Below are positions 1 through 12,050 of a stretch of 64,000 nt of DNA, piece after piece; positions within the stretch are counted from its first letter, which is position 1, and each line of letters starts with the position of its first letter. Origin of the DNA: Teleogryllus oceanicus. Taxonomy: Eukaryota; Arthropoda; Insecta; Orthoptera; Gryllidae. The notes beneath the pieces were generated by a model that worked only from the letters and a program-made list of their open reading frames with translations, was not told the DNA's origin and did not search any database. The position numbers and the translations under genes were made by a program. Location of the stretch: contig CAXIVR010000182.1 of assembly GCA_964035755.1 (NCBI GenBank), forward strand, positions 155,382-219,381. The letters run 5' to 3'.

Positions 1-480
1 CTTTAAAATTTGGGGACACGTTACATGAAGCCCCAGGGACATTTTCAACATTTTCTCCAAAATGGCTCAATTTTTTTCTTTGGAAGAAAAGAGTGAAATG
101 CACTTATGAAGGTGACGTAGATGAGATTTTCACTACTTAATGAATTTTCGAATTTTTGAAAATTTTGAAACTTTTTCAACTTATTCTTGCTACAAAATAG
201 AAAACAGATTTTTTCTTCAAGAAAATGTTTTTTCCATATTTCTTTTTTTTTATTAAAGTCAAATTGACTTTTTTGAAAATTTCAGTATTTTTGCGCAGTA
301 TTGTGTGATAAATGTGACAAATTTAAAAATAAAAACAATATTTTTTTGAAAACACGGCTCCAGATATTTTAACAAATTTTGGTAGGGATAGTGCAAAATG
401 TAATCTATAAGATGACATCAGGGCTATTCTTCTCTATACTTTTGTTTGTTTGTTTTTTCAAAAATTAGAAAATTGACCTT
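1..480. repeat. Diverged dispersed repeat, copy 1
   Basis: This AT-rich stretch resembles 1640-2265 in the same orientation. Shared landmarks occur in the same order: a phrase about 'acattaagcc/acatgaagcc', then 'aaaacggctcca' or 'acacggctccag', then 'gtgctaaatg/gtgcaaaatg' followed by 'taaaagatgacat' or 'tataagatgacat'. The copies are heavily diverged. No coding potential is visible. It may be an old noncoding mobile-element remnant, but the family is not recognised. Confidence 0.5.
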
Positions 481-696
481 TTCAATTTCTCGTACACGTA
501 CGGAGTAATATACGTAGTTTAGTGAAAGCTGCGCGAAAAAACGGCGAATTTTTGACAAAAAAAATTCATTGCCGGGCCCTGAAAATAAGAAACAGGATAA
601 ATTTCAGTTGCTAAATTAAGAGAAAAACCTCTCAAACGTAGTGTAGCCAAAATCCCAGTTTTGTGGGTTCTTGATGCCAAAAAAACAATTGAAAGC
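481..696. other. AT-rich unclassified spacer
   Basis: No gene, RNA or named repeat is seen here. A short open frame on the minus strand reaches into the neighbouring tetranucleotide microsatellite and has no recognisable domain. Confidence 0.5.
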
Positions 697-762
697 AAAA
701 CGTCCGTCCGTTCGTCCGTCTGTCCGTCCGTGTGTCCTTCTGTGTGTCTGTCCGTCTCTAAA
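697..762. repeat. Tetranucleotide microsatellite, (TCCG/TCTG)n
   Basis: The sequence is a run of TCCG units with TTCG, TCTG and TGTG variants. Low-complexity peptides rich in Ser-Val-Cys-Pro (+) or Thr-Asp-Gly (-) in the open frames here come from translating the microsatellite and are not evidence of a gene. Confidence 0.9.
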
Positions 763-1371
763 CACGAAGGGACTAAAACCACAAAATTCAATCTCATATG
801 CTTCTCAAAAAAATTTGGCACGATGTACTACGTTACTTTTAAAACGCATTACCAGATGAAATTAAACAATTAAAATTGATACACTAATTTAAGTTAAAAG
901 TCAAATCTTTTCTGCTGCATAACTTTTTCTATATAATTAGAGACTATACTGATCGTCAAAAGAAAAATAATGTTCACTTTAGCAAAACAATGATATAGTA
1001 TAATGAATTAGTTTACATTTATATTGTATAATTTTAATAAGACTAAATATGCCTGTAACAAGTAATGTACTTCAGCTTCCGGGTCAATGACTCCATCTCG
1101 ATCGGGTTTTTATTTAGTTTTCCTGATCCTTTGAGCAAAAGTTGAGATGGCCACTTGAGTTGCTTCTGGACGTATATGTAGCTTCACTATGGGCTCGTTT
1201 TATTGAGCATTCTTTTTTATTGTAGTGGTAGTAGAGCTTAGGGTGAGTTTCTATTTTGTTAGCAATACAGAGAAATCAAATCTGCAGTTCGTTTACCGTT
1301 ACAAATACGTTTTCTAAAACTAGGAAACGAAAATATCAAGTTTCTGAAATGTTTATCTCCGACTTTTGAAA

Positions 1372-1372
<1 letters not shown>
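763..1372. other. AT-rich unclassified sequence
   Basis: Nothing recognisable is seen in this stretch: no open frame of useful length, no RNA gene, and no clear similarity to the satellites further right. Confidence 0.45.
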
Positions 1373-1420
<48 letters not shown>

Positions 1421-1421
1421 T
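1373..1421. repeat. (ATT)n microsatellite
   Basis: About 16 uninterrupted ATT units form a simple trinucleotide repeat in noncoding sequence. Confidence 0.95.
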
Positions 1422-1639
1422 TCGTCTTTCTACTATTAATAGTTAAATTGTTGGGAAGGGATTCTGAAATTCAAGAAAGCGTGCACAGATGATTTTCTCC
1501 CCCAAACGTCACATACAGGTTTTTACTGTTTTTGACTAAATAAATATCTAAAACACTACTCACACCTAAACCATTCGTACGATCTTTTCGAAATTGAAGA
1601 ATCGGTTTTTGATCTCGCTTTAGTTGTAGCTTTGAGATT

Positions 1640-2265
1640 TTGAAAAACATTCTTTAAAAATTGGGGGTACTTTACATTAAGCCGCTGACGTTTTCAAAAT
1701 TTTCTCAAAAACGGCTCCAAATACGAGTATTTTCATTAAATTTCTTGCAAGAATAGAGTATAATACATTTCGCTACACCAAGTTGCATAAATCCCATTTT
1801 CACGGTTAACTCTGAATTTTCGAAAATTGCAAAAGTTTGAATTCTTTCAGCGTCTTCCTACAGCTATAAAATTGAATTGTGGGAATTCTGATGTGGTGTT
1901 GTTGACGTTCTTATGAGAAGAAATAAAAGATATAGTATGTTGAGGAAGATGACCTCTTTTATTTCTTCTCTTCTTATCAAATTAAAGTTAGAGATTTCTC
2001 CTTAAAATAAAATTTGTTGCCCATAAATAGATCTTTCATTAAGGTCATGTAGACTTTTTTGAGAATTTTAGTCGTTTTCGTGCAATACTGCGTGCACTAT
2101 TTGCAATTTTAAGAAATGACAAAAACAATTTTTTCTCAAAAACGGTTCCAAATTTTTACTTTAAATTTTTCCTATGGATTGTGCTAAATGCACTGTAAAA
2201 GATGACATAAACGCCATATTGCTCGATTTTTTATTTTCAAAGATTACAATTTTTTTACTTGTTTC
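1640..2265. repeat. Diverged dispersed repeat, copy 2
   Basis: This is the partner of the repeat at 1-480, in direct orientation, with the same ordered landmarks including 'ggctccaaat', 'tgcgtgcactatttg' and 'taaaagatgacat'. It is longer than copy 1 and has no coding potential. The 218 bases before it (1422-1639) show nothing recognisable. Confidence 0.5.
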
Positions 2266-2465
2266 TCACGTCGGTAATATTCATATTGGAGGCGATTACT
2301 TTACGGTGTATGACATTGTCATCTCTCGTATGTAATGTCATACCTTGTATGACATTATTTAAACTAGCATGACATCTACTAGCACTATTTGCACGAAAAG
2401 TTTGTTGAAAAAACTTGCTGTTTCTGAGAATGGCGTTTAAGCGTTAATTATGAGCTCATATTGCG

Positions 2466-2561
2466 ACGGAGGTTCGCCTCACGTCTTGAGGAACCGTCCG
2501 TGATCAGGTGAAAAGTACCTGGTGACTTCTCTCCCCATCAGGTCCACCTTCTTTTACCTGA
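2466..2561. other. Cluster of three consecutive hairpins
   Basis: Within 96 bases there are three inverted repeats. The first is a 14-bp stem: ACGGA GGTTC (2466-2475) and CTCA (2478-2481) pair with TGAG (2487-2490), GAACC (2491-2495) and TCCGT (2497-2501), leaving a 5-base loop and small bulges. The second pairs CAGGT (2505-2509) with ACCTG (2517-2521). The third pairs TCAGGT (2538-2543) with ACCTGA (2556-2561). The block is more GC-rich than its surroundings. It could be a structured RNA or part of an old mobile element. No family is recognised. Confidence 0.45.
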
Positions 2562-3705
2562 GCCGGCTAGCTCGGGAAGCAGTGAGAGCCTGAAATAGGG
2601 GGCGGTGGATGGACATGTTCTAGAAAGAATGTAAAATTTAATAAAAAAAGGAAAGCAAAAACCTAAATTATAAAAAAATCATAATCCTACGCGTGAGCTC
2701 AGCGATATCATTTCCCTTTCCCTAATCCTTAATTGAATACAATATTAACAATAGAAAATCTTAGAAATTAGATTTACAGAAATATATGTATATATTGTGA
2801 CATACCAATATGTGAGACATAATATGGTACAATATTTATTATAAACAACGTAAATTATAGGGATAAATATAGGTGAATATGCCACATAGCAACGGTAAGC
2901 GAGCCGTCGTCAAGATCAACAATCTTCATGCAGTGACAATCGCGGAGACGGCTAGTTCATTTTGTAAGAAATTTAGGGATTGGCTAGGCACGGAAGTACA
3001 TCAAGTCTTGTCTGTAAAAAACAATCGAAAAGATTAAGCGAGTTTTGAAGGATTGAAAGAATATGATAGGCATTCATTCTGGCTGATGCCGTGGTGTTGA
3101 ACGGATCGTGGACAATTAATGTTAGGAGTTTTTTGGGACTTGTAAGCATTTACTGGGGAGTAGATATTGGTAGAACTTTGAATTTGAATGCTAAGTGTGG
3201 ACAGTAAAACAAAATATTTCAAGTGAACGAGTTAGAAGGACATTGAGGGCTTAGGCGAATTTATCAGTAACTGGACTGGAATGCTAACAGCAGATAGTTT
3301 GTTGACCGTTGAGTATTCAGCATACGCGTGGGATGAACTTGGAATTCGTAAATTGGCAAACGACTTAGACTTTATTCACTTCGGAAACAGTGATGAACGG
3401 TAATTGAAGTCTGCTTCTGCAAGAAAAGAAGAGAGAAGATGGTATCTGCACCTGAGGACAGCGACGTCGGAGAAGAATGAAGATGGTACGAGGCACCGTC
3501 GTCCAAGAGCGCGCGAAGACGAATACATTATAAGGTTGGAATAGGTCATGACCAAAGTTTTCTTGTATATTGTGTAGAATTATTAAGTACCAAATTAAGT
3601 AATAAATTTCCATGTTTTGTGAAATGAATACATGATTCTCATTGAGCCAATTCTAATAACGACGTAGCAAGATAGAAATATATTTGCTTTTCAGATTCCT
3701 CGACC
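2562..3705. other. Unclassified AT-rich sequence without a gene
   Basis: Only short open frames (up to about 80 codons) occur here, none with a recognisable domain. No tRNA, rRNA or tandem structure was seen. A weak host exon cannot be excluded. Confidence 0.4.
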
Positions 3706-3709
3706 AGTC

Positions 3710-3874
3710 TGTATAGATGGCAGATCGGATAATCATCAATTAGCAGACAATAGTGATTATTTCTATGACACCCATCGACCCAGGTAGCCGGAAACGAATT
3801 TATTTATAATTAGAGTCGAAGGTTGACTTGTATGATAGTATTAACGTAATATTTTCCTGGCGTCCATCTATACA
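3710..3874. repeat. Inverted repeat pair, possible small MITE-like element
   Basis: The 11-mer TGTATAGATGG (3710-3720) recurs as its reverse complement at 3864-3874, 143 bases apart. The immediate flanks extend the match imperfectly. This could be a short non-autonomous element or chance; no target-site duplication was identified. Confidence 0.25.
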
Positions 3875-3956
3875 AATTCGGAACGGATTACGTTGGAATA
3901 ACATCAAATTATATTAGAAAGCCGAAGATAGAGTCAGAATTAAAATAAATAAATCA

Positions 3957-3994
3957 TTAATATATTATTTATATAATATATTAATATATTATTT
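3957..3994. repeat. TA-rich palindromic tract
   Basis: Overlapping TAATATATTATTT-type units form a self-complementary tract made only of A and T. It is low-complexity DNA with no assigned function. Confidence 0.7.
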
Positions 3995-4462
3995 CATTAT
4001 CTACCCATGTACTCATAAATACAATAATGTTAGGAGCAAACCGCAGCTAATGTAAAAATTAACAACGCGAGAGACAAGTAAAAACTAGAGGCGCTGCAGA
4101 ATGGCACAGACTTTCTCGTAGTAAACTTTTCTAATTTCCTTGGTGCGGACTGGTACTGTACAGCCTTGCCCCTCCTACTTCCCTGCGTCTCTCTATCGCC
4201 GCCCAAAGTAGATTTTTTGACATTTTCTCAACTTTTCGGTTTCCAAAATGTAGAACCAAAATATTACTTCAAGAATATTAACGAAGAGTAAAACCTCATC
4301 CTAAATAGAAATTTTCATTGAAACTTTTTGAGTCGTTTTTAAGAAAATGGTGAAATTTGAACCTCTTTTTCGCAGGACGTTAATAGGTTTTCAAAAAACT
4401 TCATTTAAAGACATTTGAAGCACTTCTACTCACAAATGCAATAATGTATACAAAACAATAGA

Positions 4463-4798
4463 AATGTGCATATTAACGAAGTGAGACATTTCAAAAAAAT
4501 TACATCTGTGTTATTTAAAAAAATAAAGAATACACCAAAGTGACTTTTAAGTCACCTTAAGGTTTCTTGAGGTTAAAACGAGCTGAGTAAACACTATTAT
4601 TCCCAAGCGATCCTTATCACCGTGTCCCGCCCCTGCCTGAGTCCTAGTGACGCAGCACATTGGCAGTGCCTCGGCGCGCGTCCCCGCTAACCTTGACCAG
4701 CCCCACGCGACGCTCCGCCCTGCATTGGGCAATGTGCATATTAATGATGTGGGCTATATTTCAAAGAAATTGCATTTGTGTAATTAAAAAAACAAATA
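4463..4798. repeat. Direct repeats flanking a GC-rich spacer
   Basis: About 68 bases starting 'aatgtgcatattaa' occur at 4463-4530 and again at 4731-4798 with several substitutions. The roughly 200 bases between them include a GC- and CpG-rich block (about 4610-4730) unlike the AT-rich surroundings. Either this is a 268-bp tandem duplication or a foreign segment lies between the repeats. No gene is recognised in the block. Confidence 0.5.
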
Positions 4799-4889
4799 AA
4801 TAATATTTCACATACTGCACGAAATATTGCGCGAAAACGATTAAAATTTTAAAAATATTGAACTTTAATACAACATTGAAAATACATAT

Positions 4890-6386
4890 AAAAAATTTCA
4901 CAATGTTAAAATGCTATAAACGTCTGATAATGTTCGTCCTAACAAAAATTGCATGACGATTACAACGGTATTTATAATTTTTCCATCGAAGGCTATAAAT
5001 TTTCTAAAATCATTAAAAAAATTTTAAAAAATAGGTTTGAATTTTCGAATGTAGAAGAGATTATTGTTATTTTTCAATACAATTCTCAGCGTCGTAGGGC
5101 TAATAGTTTAGGAGATACAGCCGTTTAAAGATTTCAAAACGTATAAAATGCTTTTAACTTCTAGAAACATTCGTCCTAACTAAAAATTAAATGATGATTA
5201 CAATGGTATTGATAATTTTTCCATCAAAGGCTATAAATTTTCTAAAATCATGAAAAAATTTTAAAAAATAAGTTTGAAAATTCAAATGTAGAAGAGATTA
5301 TTGTTATTTTTCCATGCAAATTTTAGCGTCGTAGGGCCAATAGTTTAGGAGATACTGCCGTTTAAAGATTTCAAAATGTATAAAATGCTTTTAACTTCTG
5401 GAAACATTCGTTCTAACTGGAAACTGAATGACGATTACAATGGTGTTCATAATTTGTCCATCGAAGGCTATAAAATTTCTAAAATCATGAAAAAAAATTA
5501 ATAAATAGGTTTGAAAGTTCGAATGTTGAGGAGATTATTGTTATTTTTCCATGCAAATTTCAGCGTCGCAGGGCTATTAGTTTAGAAGATACAGCCGTTT
5601 AAAGATTTCAAAATGTATAAAATGCTTTTAACTTCTGGAAACATTCGTTCTAACTGGAAACTGAATGACGATTACAATGGTGTTCATAATTTTTCCATCG
5701 AAGGCTATAAATTTCCTAAAATCATGAAAAATTTTTAAAAAATAGGTTTGAAAGTTCGAATGTAGAGGAGATTATTGTTATTTTTCCATGCAAATTTCAG
5801 CGTCGTAGGGCCATTAGTTTAGGAGATACAGCCGTTTAAAAATTTTAAAATGTATAAAATGCTTTTAACTTCTGGAAACATACGTTCTAATCTGAAACTG
5901 AATGACGATTACAATGGTGTTCATATTTTTCATCGAAGGCTATAAATTTCTAAAATCATGAAAAATTTAAAAAAATAGGTTTGAAAGTTCGAATGTAGAG
6001 GAAATTATTGTTATTTTTCCATGCAAATTTTAGCGTCGTAGGGCTAATAGTTTAGAAGATACTGCCGTTTAAAGATTTCAAAATGTATAAAATGGTTTTA
6101 ACTTCTAGAAACATTTGCCCTATCTGGAAATTGAATGACGATTACAATGGTATTCATATTTTTCCATCGAAGGCTATAAATTTCATAAAATCATGAAAAA
6201 ATTTTTGAAAATAAGTTTGAAAGTTTAAATGTAGAAGAGATTATTGTAATTTTTCCATGCAAATTTCGCGTCGTATGGCTAATAGTTAAGAGATACTGCC
6301 GTTTAAATATTTCAAAATGTATAAAATGCTTTTAACTTCTGGAAACATTCGTTCTAACTGGAAACTGAATTACGATAACAATGGTC
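4890..6386 (+). repeat. Satellite family A, subfamily A1, + orientation
   Basis: Tandem monomers of about 237 bp, measured from the spacing of 'acattcgttctaactgg' at 5404, 5641 and 5878. In + orientation each unit reads 'gacgattacaatggt', 'ccatcgaaggctataaa', 'ccatgcaaatttcagcgtcg', then 'ggagatacagccgtttaaag'. A1 is marked by 'aaaatgcttttaacttctgg'. About 6 monomers lie here. The array starts abruptly in AT-rich sequence and ends at a head-to-head inversion. Confidence 0.93.
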
Positions 6387-9300
6387 GAACTTTATACATT
6401 TTAACAAAGCATTTTATACATTTTGAAATCTTTAAACGGCTTTATCTTATAAAATAATAGCCCTACGACGCTGAAGTTTGCATGGAAAAATAACAATCTT
6501 CTCTACATTCGAACTTTCTAACCTATTTTTAAAATTTTTTCATGATTTTAGGAAATTTATAGCCTTCGATGGAAGAATTATGAACACCATTGTAATCGTC
6601 ATTCAGTTTCCAGTTAGAACAATGTTTCCAAGATTTAAAAGCATTTTATACATTTTGAAATCTTTAAACGGCTGTATCTCCTAAACTAATGGCCCTACGA
6701 CGCTGAAATTTGCATGACGAAATAACAATAATCTCCTCTACATTCGAACTTTCAAATTTATTTTTAAAAATTTTTCATGATTTTATAAAAAATTATAGCA
6801 ATCGATGGAAAATTAATGAATACCATTGTAATCGTCATTTAATTTCCAGATAGGACAAATGTTTCTAGAAATTTATACATTTTGAAATCTAAACAGCAGT
6901 ATCTCCTAAACTAATAGCCCTACGACGCTGAAATTTCCATGGAAAAATAACAATAATCTCCTCTACATTCGAACTTTCAAACCTATTTTTTTTTAAATTT
7001 TTCATGATTTTAGGAAATTTATAGCCTTCGATGGAAAAATCATGAACACCATTGTAATCGTCATTCAGTTTCCAGTTAGAACGAATGTTTCAAGAAGTTA
7101 AAAGCATTTTATACATTTTAAAATCTTTAAACGGCAGTATCTCCCAAACTAATAGCCCTACGACGTTGAAATTTGCATGGGAAAATAACAATAATCTCCT
7201 CTACATTCGAATTTTCAAACCCATTTTTTAAAATTTTATCATGATTTTAAAATTAATAGCCTTCGATGTAAAATATATGAAACCATTGTAATCGTCATTA
7301 AATTTCCAGTTAGAACGAATGTTTCCAGAAGTTAAAAGCATTTTATACATTTTGATATCTTTAAACGGCTGTATCTCCTAAACTAATAGCCCTACGACGC
7401 TGAAAATTGCATGGAAAAAGAATAATCTCCTCTACATTCGAACTTTCAAACCTATATTTTAAAAACTTTTCATGATTTTAGGAAATTTATAGCCTTCAAT
7501 GGAACAATTATGAACACCATTGTAATCGTTATTCAGTTTCCAGTTAGAACGAATGTATCCAGAAGTTAAAAGAATTTTATACAATTTGAAATCTTTAAAC
7601 GTCTGTTTCTCCGAAAATATTAGCCCTACGACGCTGAAAATTGCAGGGAAAAATAACAAGAATCGCCTCTACACTCTCACTTTCAAACCTATTTTTTAAA
7701 ATTTTATAATGATTTTAACACATTTATAGCCTTTGATGGAAAAAATATGAATACCATTGTAATTGTCATTGAGTTTCCAGTTAGAACGAATGTTTCCAGA
7801 AGCTAAAAGCATTTTATACATTTTGAAATCTTTAAACGGTTGTAACTCCTAAACTAAGAGCCCTACGACGCTGAAATTTGCACGGAAAACTGACAATAAT
7901 CTCCTCTACATTCGAACTATCAAACGTATTTTTTAAAACTTTTTCATGATTTTAGAAAATTTATAACCTTTGATGGAAAAATTATAAATACCATTGTAAT
8001 TGTCATTCAATTTCCAGATAGGACAAATGTTTTTTGAAGTTAAAAGCATTTGATACATTTTGAAATCTTTAAACGGCTGTATCTCCTAAAATAATAGCCC
8101 TAGGACGCTGAAATTTGCATGGAAAAATAACAATAATCTCCTCTACATTCGAACTTTCAAACCTATTTTTTTAAATTTTTCATGATTTTAGGAAATTTAT
8201 AGCCTTCGATGGAAAAATTATGAATACCATTGTAATCGTCATTCAATTTCCAGATAGGACAAATGTTTCCAGAAGTTAAAAGCATTTTATACATTTTGAA
8301 ATCTTTAACGGCTATAACTCCTAAACTAATAGCCCTACGACGCTGAAATTTGCATGGAAAACTGACAATAATCTTCTCTACATTCAAAATTTAAAACCTA
8401 TTTTTTTAAATTTTTTAATGATTTTAGGAAATTTATAGCCTTCGATGGAAAAATTATGAACACCATTGTAATCGTCATTCAGTTTCCAATTAGAACGAAG
8501 GTTTCCAGAAGTTAAAAGCATTTTATACGTTTTGAAATCTTTAAACGGCTGTAACTCCTAAACTATTAACCCTACGACGCTGAAATTTACATGGAAACTG
8601 ACAATAATCTCCTCTACATTGGATCTTTCAAACCTATTTTTTAAAATTTTTTCATGATTTTAGAAAATTTATAGCCTTCGATGGTAAAATTATGAATACC
8701 ATTGTAATCGTCATTCAGTTTCCCGTTAGAACGAATTTTTCAAGAAGTTAAAAGCATTTTATACATTTTGAAATCTTTAAACGGCTGTATCTCCTAAACT
8801 AATAGCCCTACGACGCTGAAATTTGCATGGACAAATAACAATAATCTCCTCTACATTCGAAATTTAAACCTATTTTTTAAAATTTTTTTCTAGACTTCGA
8901 TGGAAAAATTATGAACACCATTGTAATCGTCATTCAGGTTCCAATTAGAACGAATGTTTCCAGAAGTTAAAAGCATAATATACATTTTGAAATCTTTAAA
9001 CGGCTGTATCTCCTAAACTAATGGCCCTACGACGCTGAAATTTGCATGAAAAAATAACAATCATCTCCTCTACATTCGAACTTTCAAACCTATTTTTTTA
9101 GAATTTTTAATGATTTAAGGAAATTTATAGCCTTCGATGGAAAAATTATGAACACCATTGTAATCGTCATTCAGTTTCCAGTTAGAACGAATGTTTCCAG
9201 AAGTTAAAAGCATTTTATACATTTTGAAATCTTTAAACGTCTGTTTCTCCGAAAATATTAGCCCTACGACGCTGAAAATTGCATGGAAAAATAACAATAA

Positions 9301-9745
9301 TCTCCTCTACATTCGAACTTTCAAACCTATTTTTTTAAATTTTTTCATGATTTTAGGAAATTTATAGCCTTCGATGGAAAAATTATGAACACCGTTGTAA
9401 TCGTCATTTAGTTTCCAGTTAGAACGAACGTTTCCAGAAGTTAAAAGCATTTTATACATTTTAAATTCTTTAACGGCTATAACTCCTAAACTAATAGCCC
9501 TACGACGCTGAAATTTGCATGGAAAACTGACAATAATCTCCCCAACATTCGAACTTTCAAACCTATTTTTTTAGATTTTTTCATGACTTGAGAAAATTTA
9601 TACCCTTCGATGGAAAAATTATGAATACCGTTGTAATCGTCATTCAATTTCCAGTTAGGACGAATGTTATCAAACGTTTATAGCATTTTTCACATTGTGA
9701 AATCTTAAGACGGCTGTATCTCCTAAAGTATTCGCCCTACTATAT
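6387..9745 (-). repeat. Satellite family A, subfamily A1, inverted block
   Basis: The same monomers run in reverse complement: 'aaacggctgtatctcc', 'gccctacgacgctgaaattt', 'gccttcgatgg', 'ccattgtaatcgtcatt'. About 14 units are present. The last partial unit (about 9600-9745) changes to the A2 type ('gttatcaaacgtttatagc'). One unit near 8890 has a short internal deletion. The open frames of 60-75 codons in this block are repeated translations of the monomer. Confidence 0.93.
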
Positions 9746-9795
9746 TACCCCCGCTATAAAATTTCTTAAACTATAAAACTTTAAAAAAATAGGTT
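9746..9795. repeat. Inversion junction within satellite A
   Basis: Orientation changes from - to + across about 50 bases that fit neither orientation well ('attacccccgctataaa'). It is a tail-to-tail boundary, either a real breakpoint or an assembly join. Confidence 0.6.
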
Positions 9796-12050
9796 TAAAG
9801 TTGAATCTAACTGGAAATTGAATGACGATTACAATGGTATTCATAATTTCCCATCGAAGGCTATAAATTTTCTAAAATCTAAAAAAATAAAAAAATAGTT
9901 TAAAAGTTCGAATAGAGGAGATTATTGTTATTTTCCATGCAAATTTCAGCGTCGTAGGGCTTATATTTTAGAGATACAGCCGTTTAAAGATTTCACAATG
10001 TTAAAAATGCTATAAGCGTCTCATAACATTCGTCCTAACTGGAAATTGAATGACGATTACAATGGTATTCATAATTTTTCCATCGAAGGCTATAAATTTT
10101 CTAAAATCATGAAAAAATCTAAAAAAATAGGTTTGAAAGTTCGAATGAAAAGGAGATTATTGTTAATTTTCCATGCAAATTTCAGCGTCGTAGGGCTTAT
10201 ATTTTGGAGATACAGCCGTTTAAAGATTTCACAATGTTAAAAATGCTATACAACGTCTGATAACATTCGTCCTAACTGGAAATTGAATGACGATTACAAT
10301 GGTATTCATATTTTTCCATCGAAGGGTATAAATTTTCTAAAATCATGAAAAATCTAAAAAATAGGTTTGAAAGTTCGAATGAAGAGGAGAATTTGTTATT
10401 TTTCAATGCAAATTTCAGCGTCGTAGGGCTTATATTTTAGGGGATACAGCCGTTTAAATATTTCACAATGTTAAAAATGCTATAGCTTCTGATAACATTC
10501 GTCCTAACTGGAAATTGAATGACGATTACAATGGTATTCATAATTTTTCCATCGAAGGCTATAAATTTTCTAAAATCATGAAAAAATCTAAAAAATAGGT
10601 TTGAAAGTTCGAATGAAGAGGAGATTATTGTTATTTTTCCATGCAAATTTCAGCGTCGTAGGGCGAATACTTTAGGAGATACAGCCGTTTAAAGATTTCA
10701 CAATGTTAAAAATGCTATAAGCGTCTGATAACATTCGTCCTAACTGGAAATTAAATGACGATTACAATGGTATTCATAATTTTTCCATCGAAGGCTATAA
10801 ATTTTCTAAAATCATGAAAAATCTAAAAATAGGTTTGAAAAGTTCGAATGAAGAGGAGATTATTGTTATTTTTCCATGCAAATTTCAGCGTCGTAGGGCT
10901 TATATTTTAGGAGATACAGCCGTTTAAAGATCTCACAATGTTAAAAATGCTATAAGCGTCTCATAACATTCGTCGTAACTGGAAATTGAATGACGATTAC
11001 AATGGTATTCATAATTTTTCCATCGAAGGCTATAAATTTTCTAAAATCATGAAAAATCTAAAAAATAGGTTTGAAAGTTCGAATGAAGAGGAGATTATCG
11101 TTATTTTTCCATGCAAATTTCAGTGTCGTAGGGCGAATACTTTAGGAGATTCAGCCGTTTAAAGATTTCACAATGTAAAAAATGCTATAAACGTCTGATA
11201 ACATTCGTCCTAACTGGAAATTGAATGACGATTACAATGGTATTCATAATTTTTCCATCGAAGGCTATAAATTTTCTAAAATCATGAAAAAATCTAAAAA
11301 AATAGGTTTGAAAGTTCGAATGAAGAGGAGATTATCGTTATTTTTCCATGCAAATTTCAGCGTCGAAGGCGAATACTTTAGTAGATACAGCCGTTTTAAG
11401 ATTTCACAATGTGAAAAATGCTATAAACGTTTGATAACATTCGTCCTAACTGGAAATTGAATGACGATTACAATGATATTCATAATTTTTCCATCGAAGG
11501 CTATTAATTTTCTATAATCATGAAAAAATGTTAAAAAATTAGGTTTAAAAATTCGAAGGTAGAAGAGAATGTTATTTTTCCATGCAAATTTCAGCGTCGT
11601 AGGGCTAATAGTTTAGGAGATACAGCCTTTTAAAGATTTCACAATGTTAAATATGCTATAAACATCTGGTAACATTCGTCCTAACTGGAAATTGAATGAC
11701 GATTACAATGGTATTCATAATTTTTCCATCGAAGGCTATAAATTTTCTAAAAACATGAAAAAAATTTAAAAAATAGGTTTGAAAGGTTGAATGTAAAAGA
11801 GATGATTGTTATTTTTAATGAAATTTCAGCGTCGTAGGGCTAATAGTTTAGAGGATACAGCCGTTTTAAGATTTCAAAATGAATAATATACTATTAACTT
11901 CTGGAAACATTCGTCTTAACTGGAAATTGAATGACGATTACAATGGTATTCATATTTTTCCATTGAAGGGTAAAAATTTTCTAAAATCATGAAAAAATTA
12001 AGAAAAATAGGTTTGAAAGTTCGAATATAGATGAGATTTTTTTTTCATGA
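9796..12050 (+). repeat. Satellite family A, subfamily A2 (with A1-like units), + orientation
   Basis: About 9-10 monomers of 237 bp (for example 'acattcgtcctaactgg' at 10026 and 10263), marked by 'gctataagcgtctgataac' and 'atttcacaatgttaaaaatg'. Units from about 11700 drift toward A1 ('ttaacttctggaaac'). The short open frames starting MNDDYNGIHNFSIEG are repeated translations of the monomer, not a gene. Confidence 0.92.

Noticed and set aside
661..873. Open frames with Ser-Val-Cys-Pro repeats
   Set aside because: They are translations of a TCCG/TCTG microsatellite.
4610..4730. tRNA-derived SINE head in the GC-rich block
   Set aside because: I could not find convincing A-box and B-box promoter motifs or a poly-A or simple-repeat tail.
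10010..10060. Hammerhead ribozyme in satellite A ('ctgataacattcg' followed by 'ggaaatt')
   Set aside because: The core needs CTGANGA, but the satellite has CTGATAA, and the bases between it and GAAA do not form the required stem.
10046..11460. Recurring open frames of 60-80 codons starting MNDDYNGIHNFSIEG, apparently a repeated small protein family
   Set aside because: The monomer is about 237 bp, a multiple of three, so the same short frame reappears in each unit. Each is closed by stops within the monomer, and indels between units are not frame-preserving. There is no sign of selection for coding.
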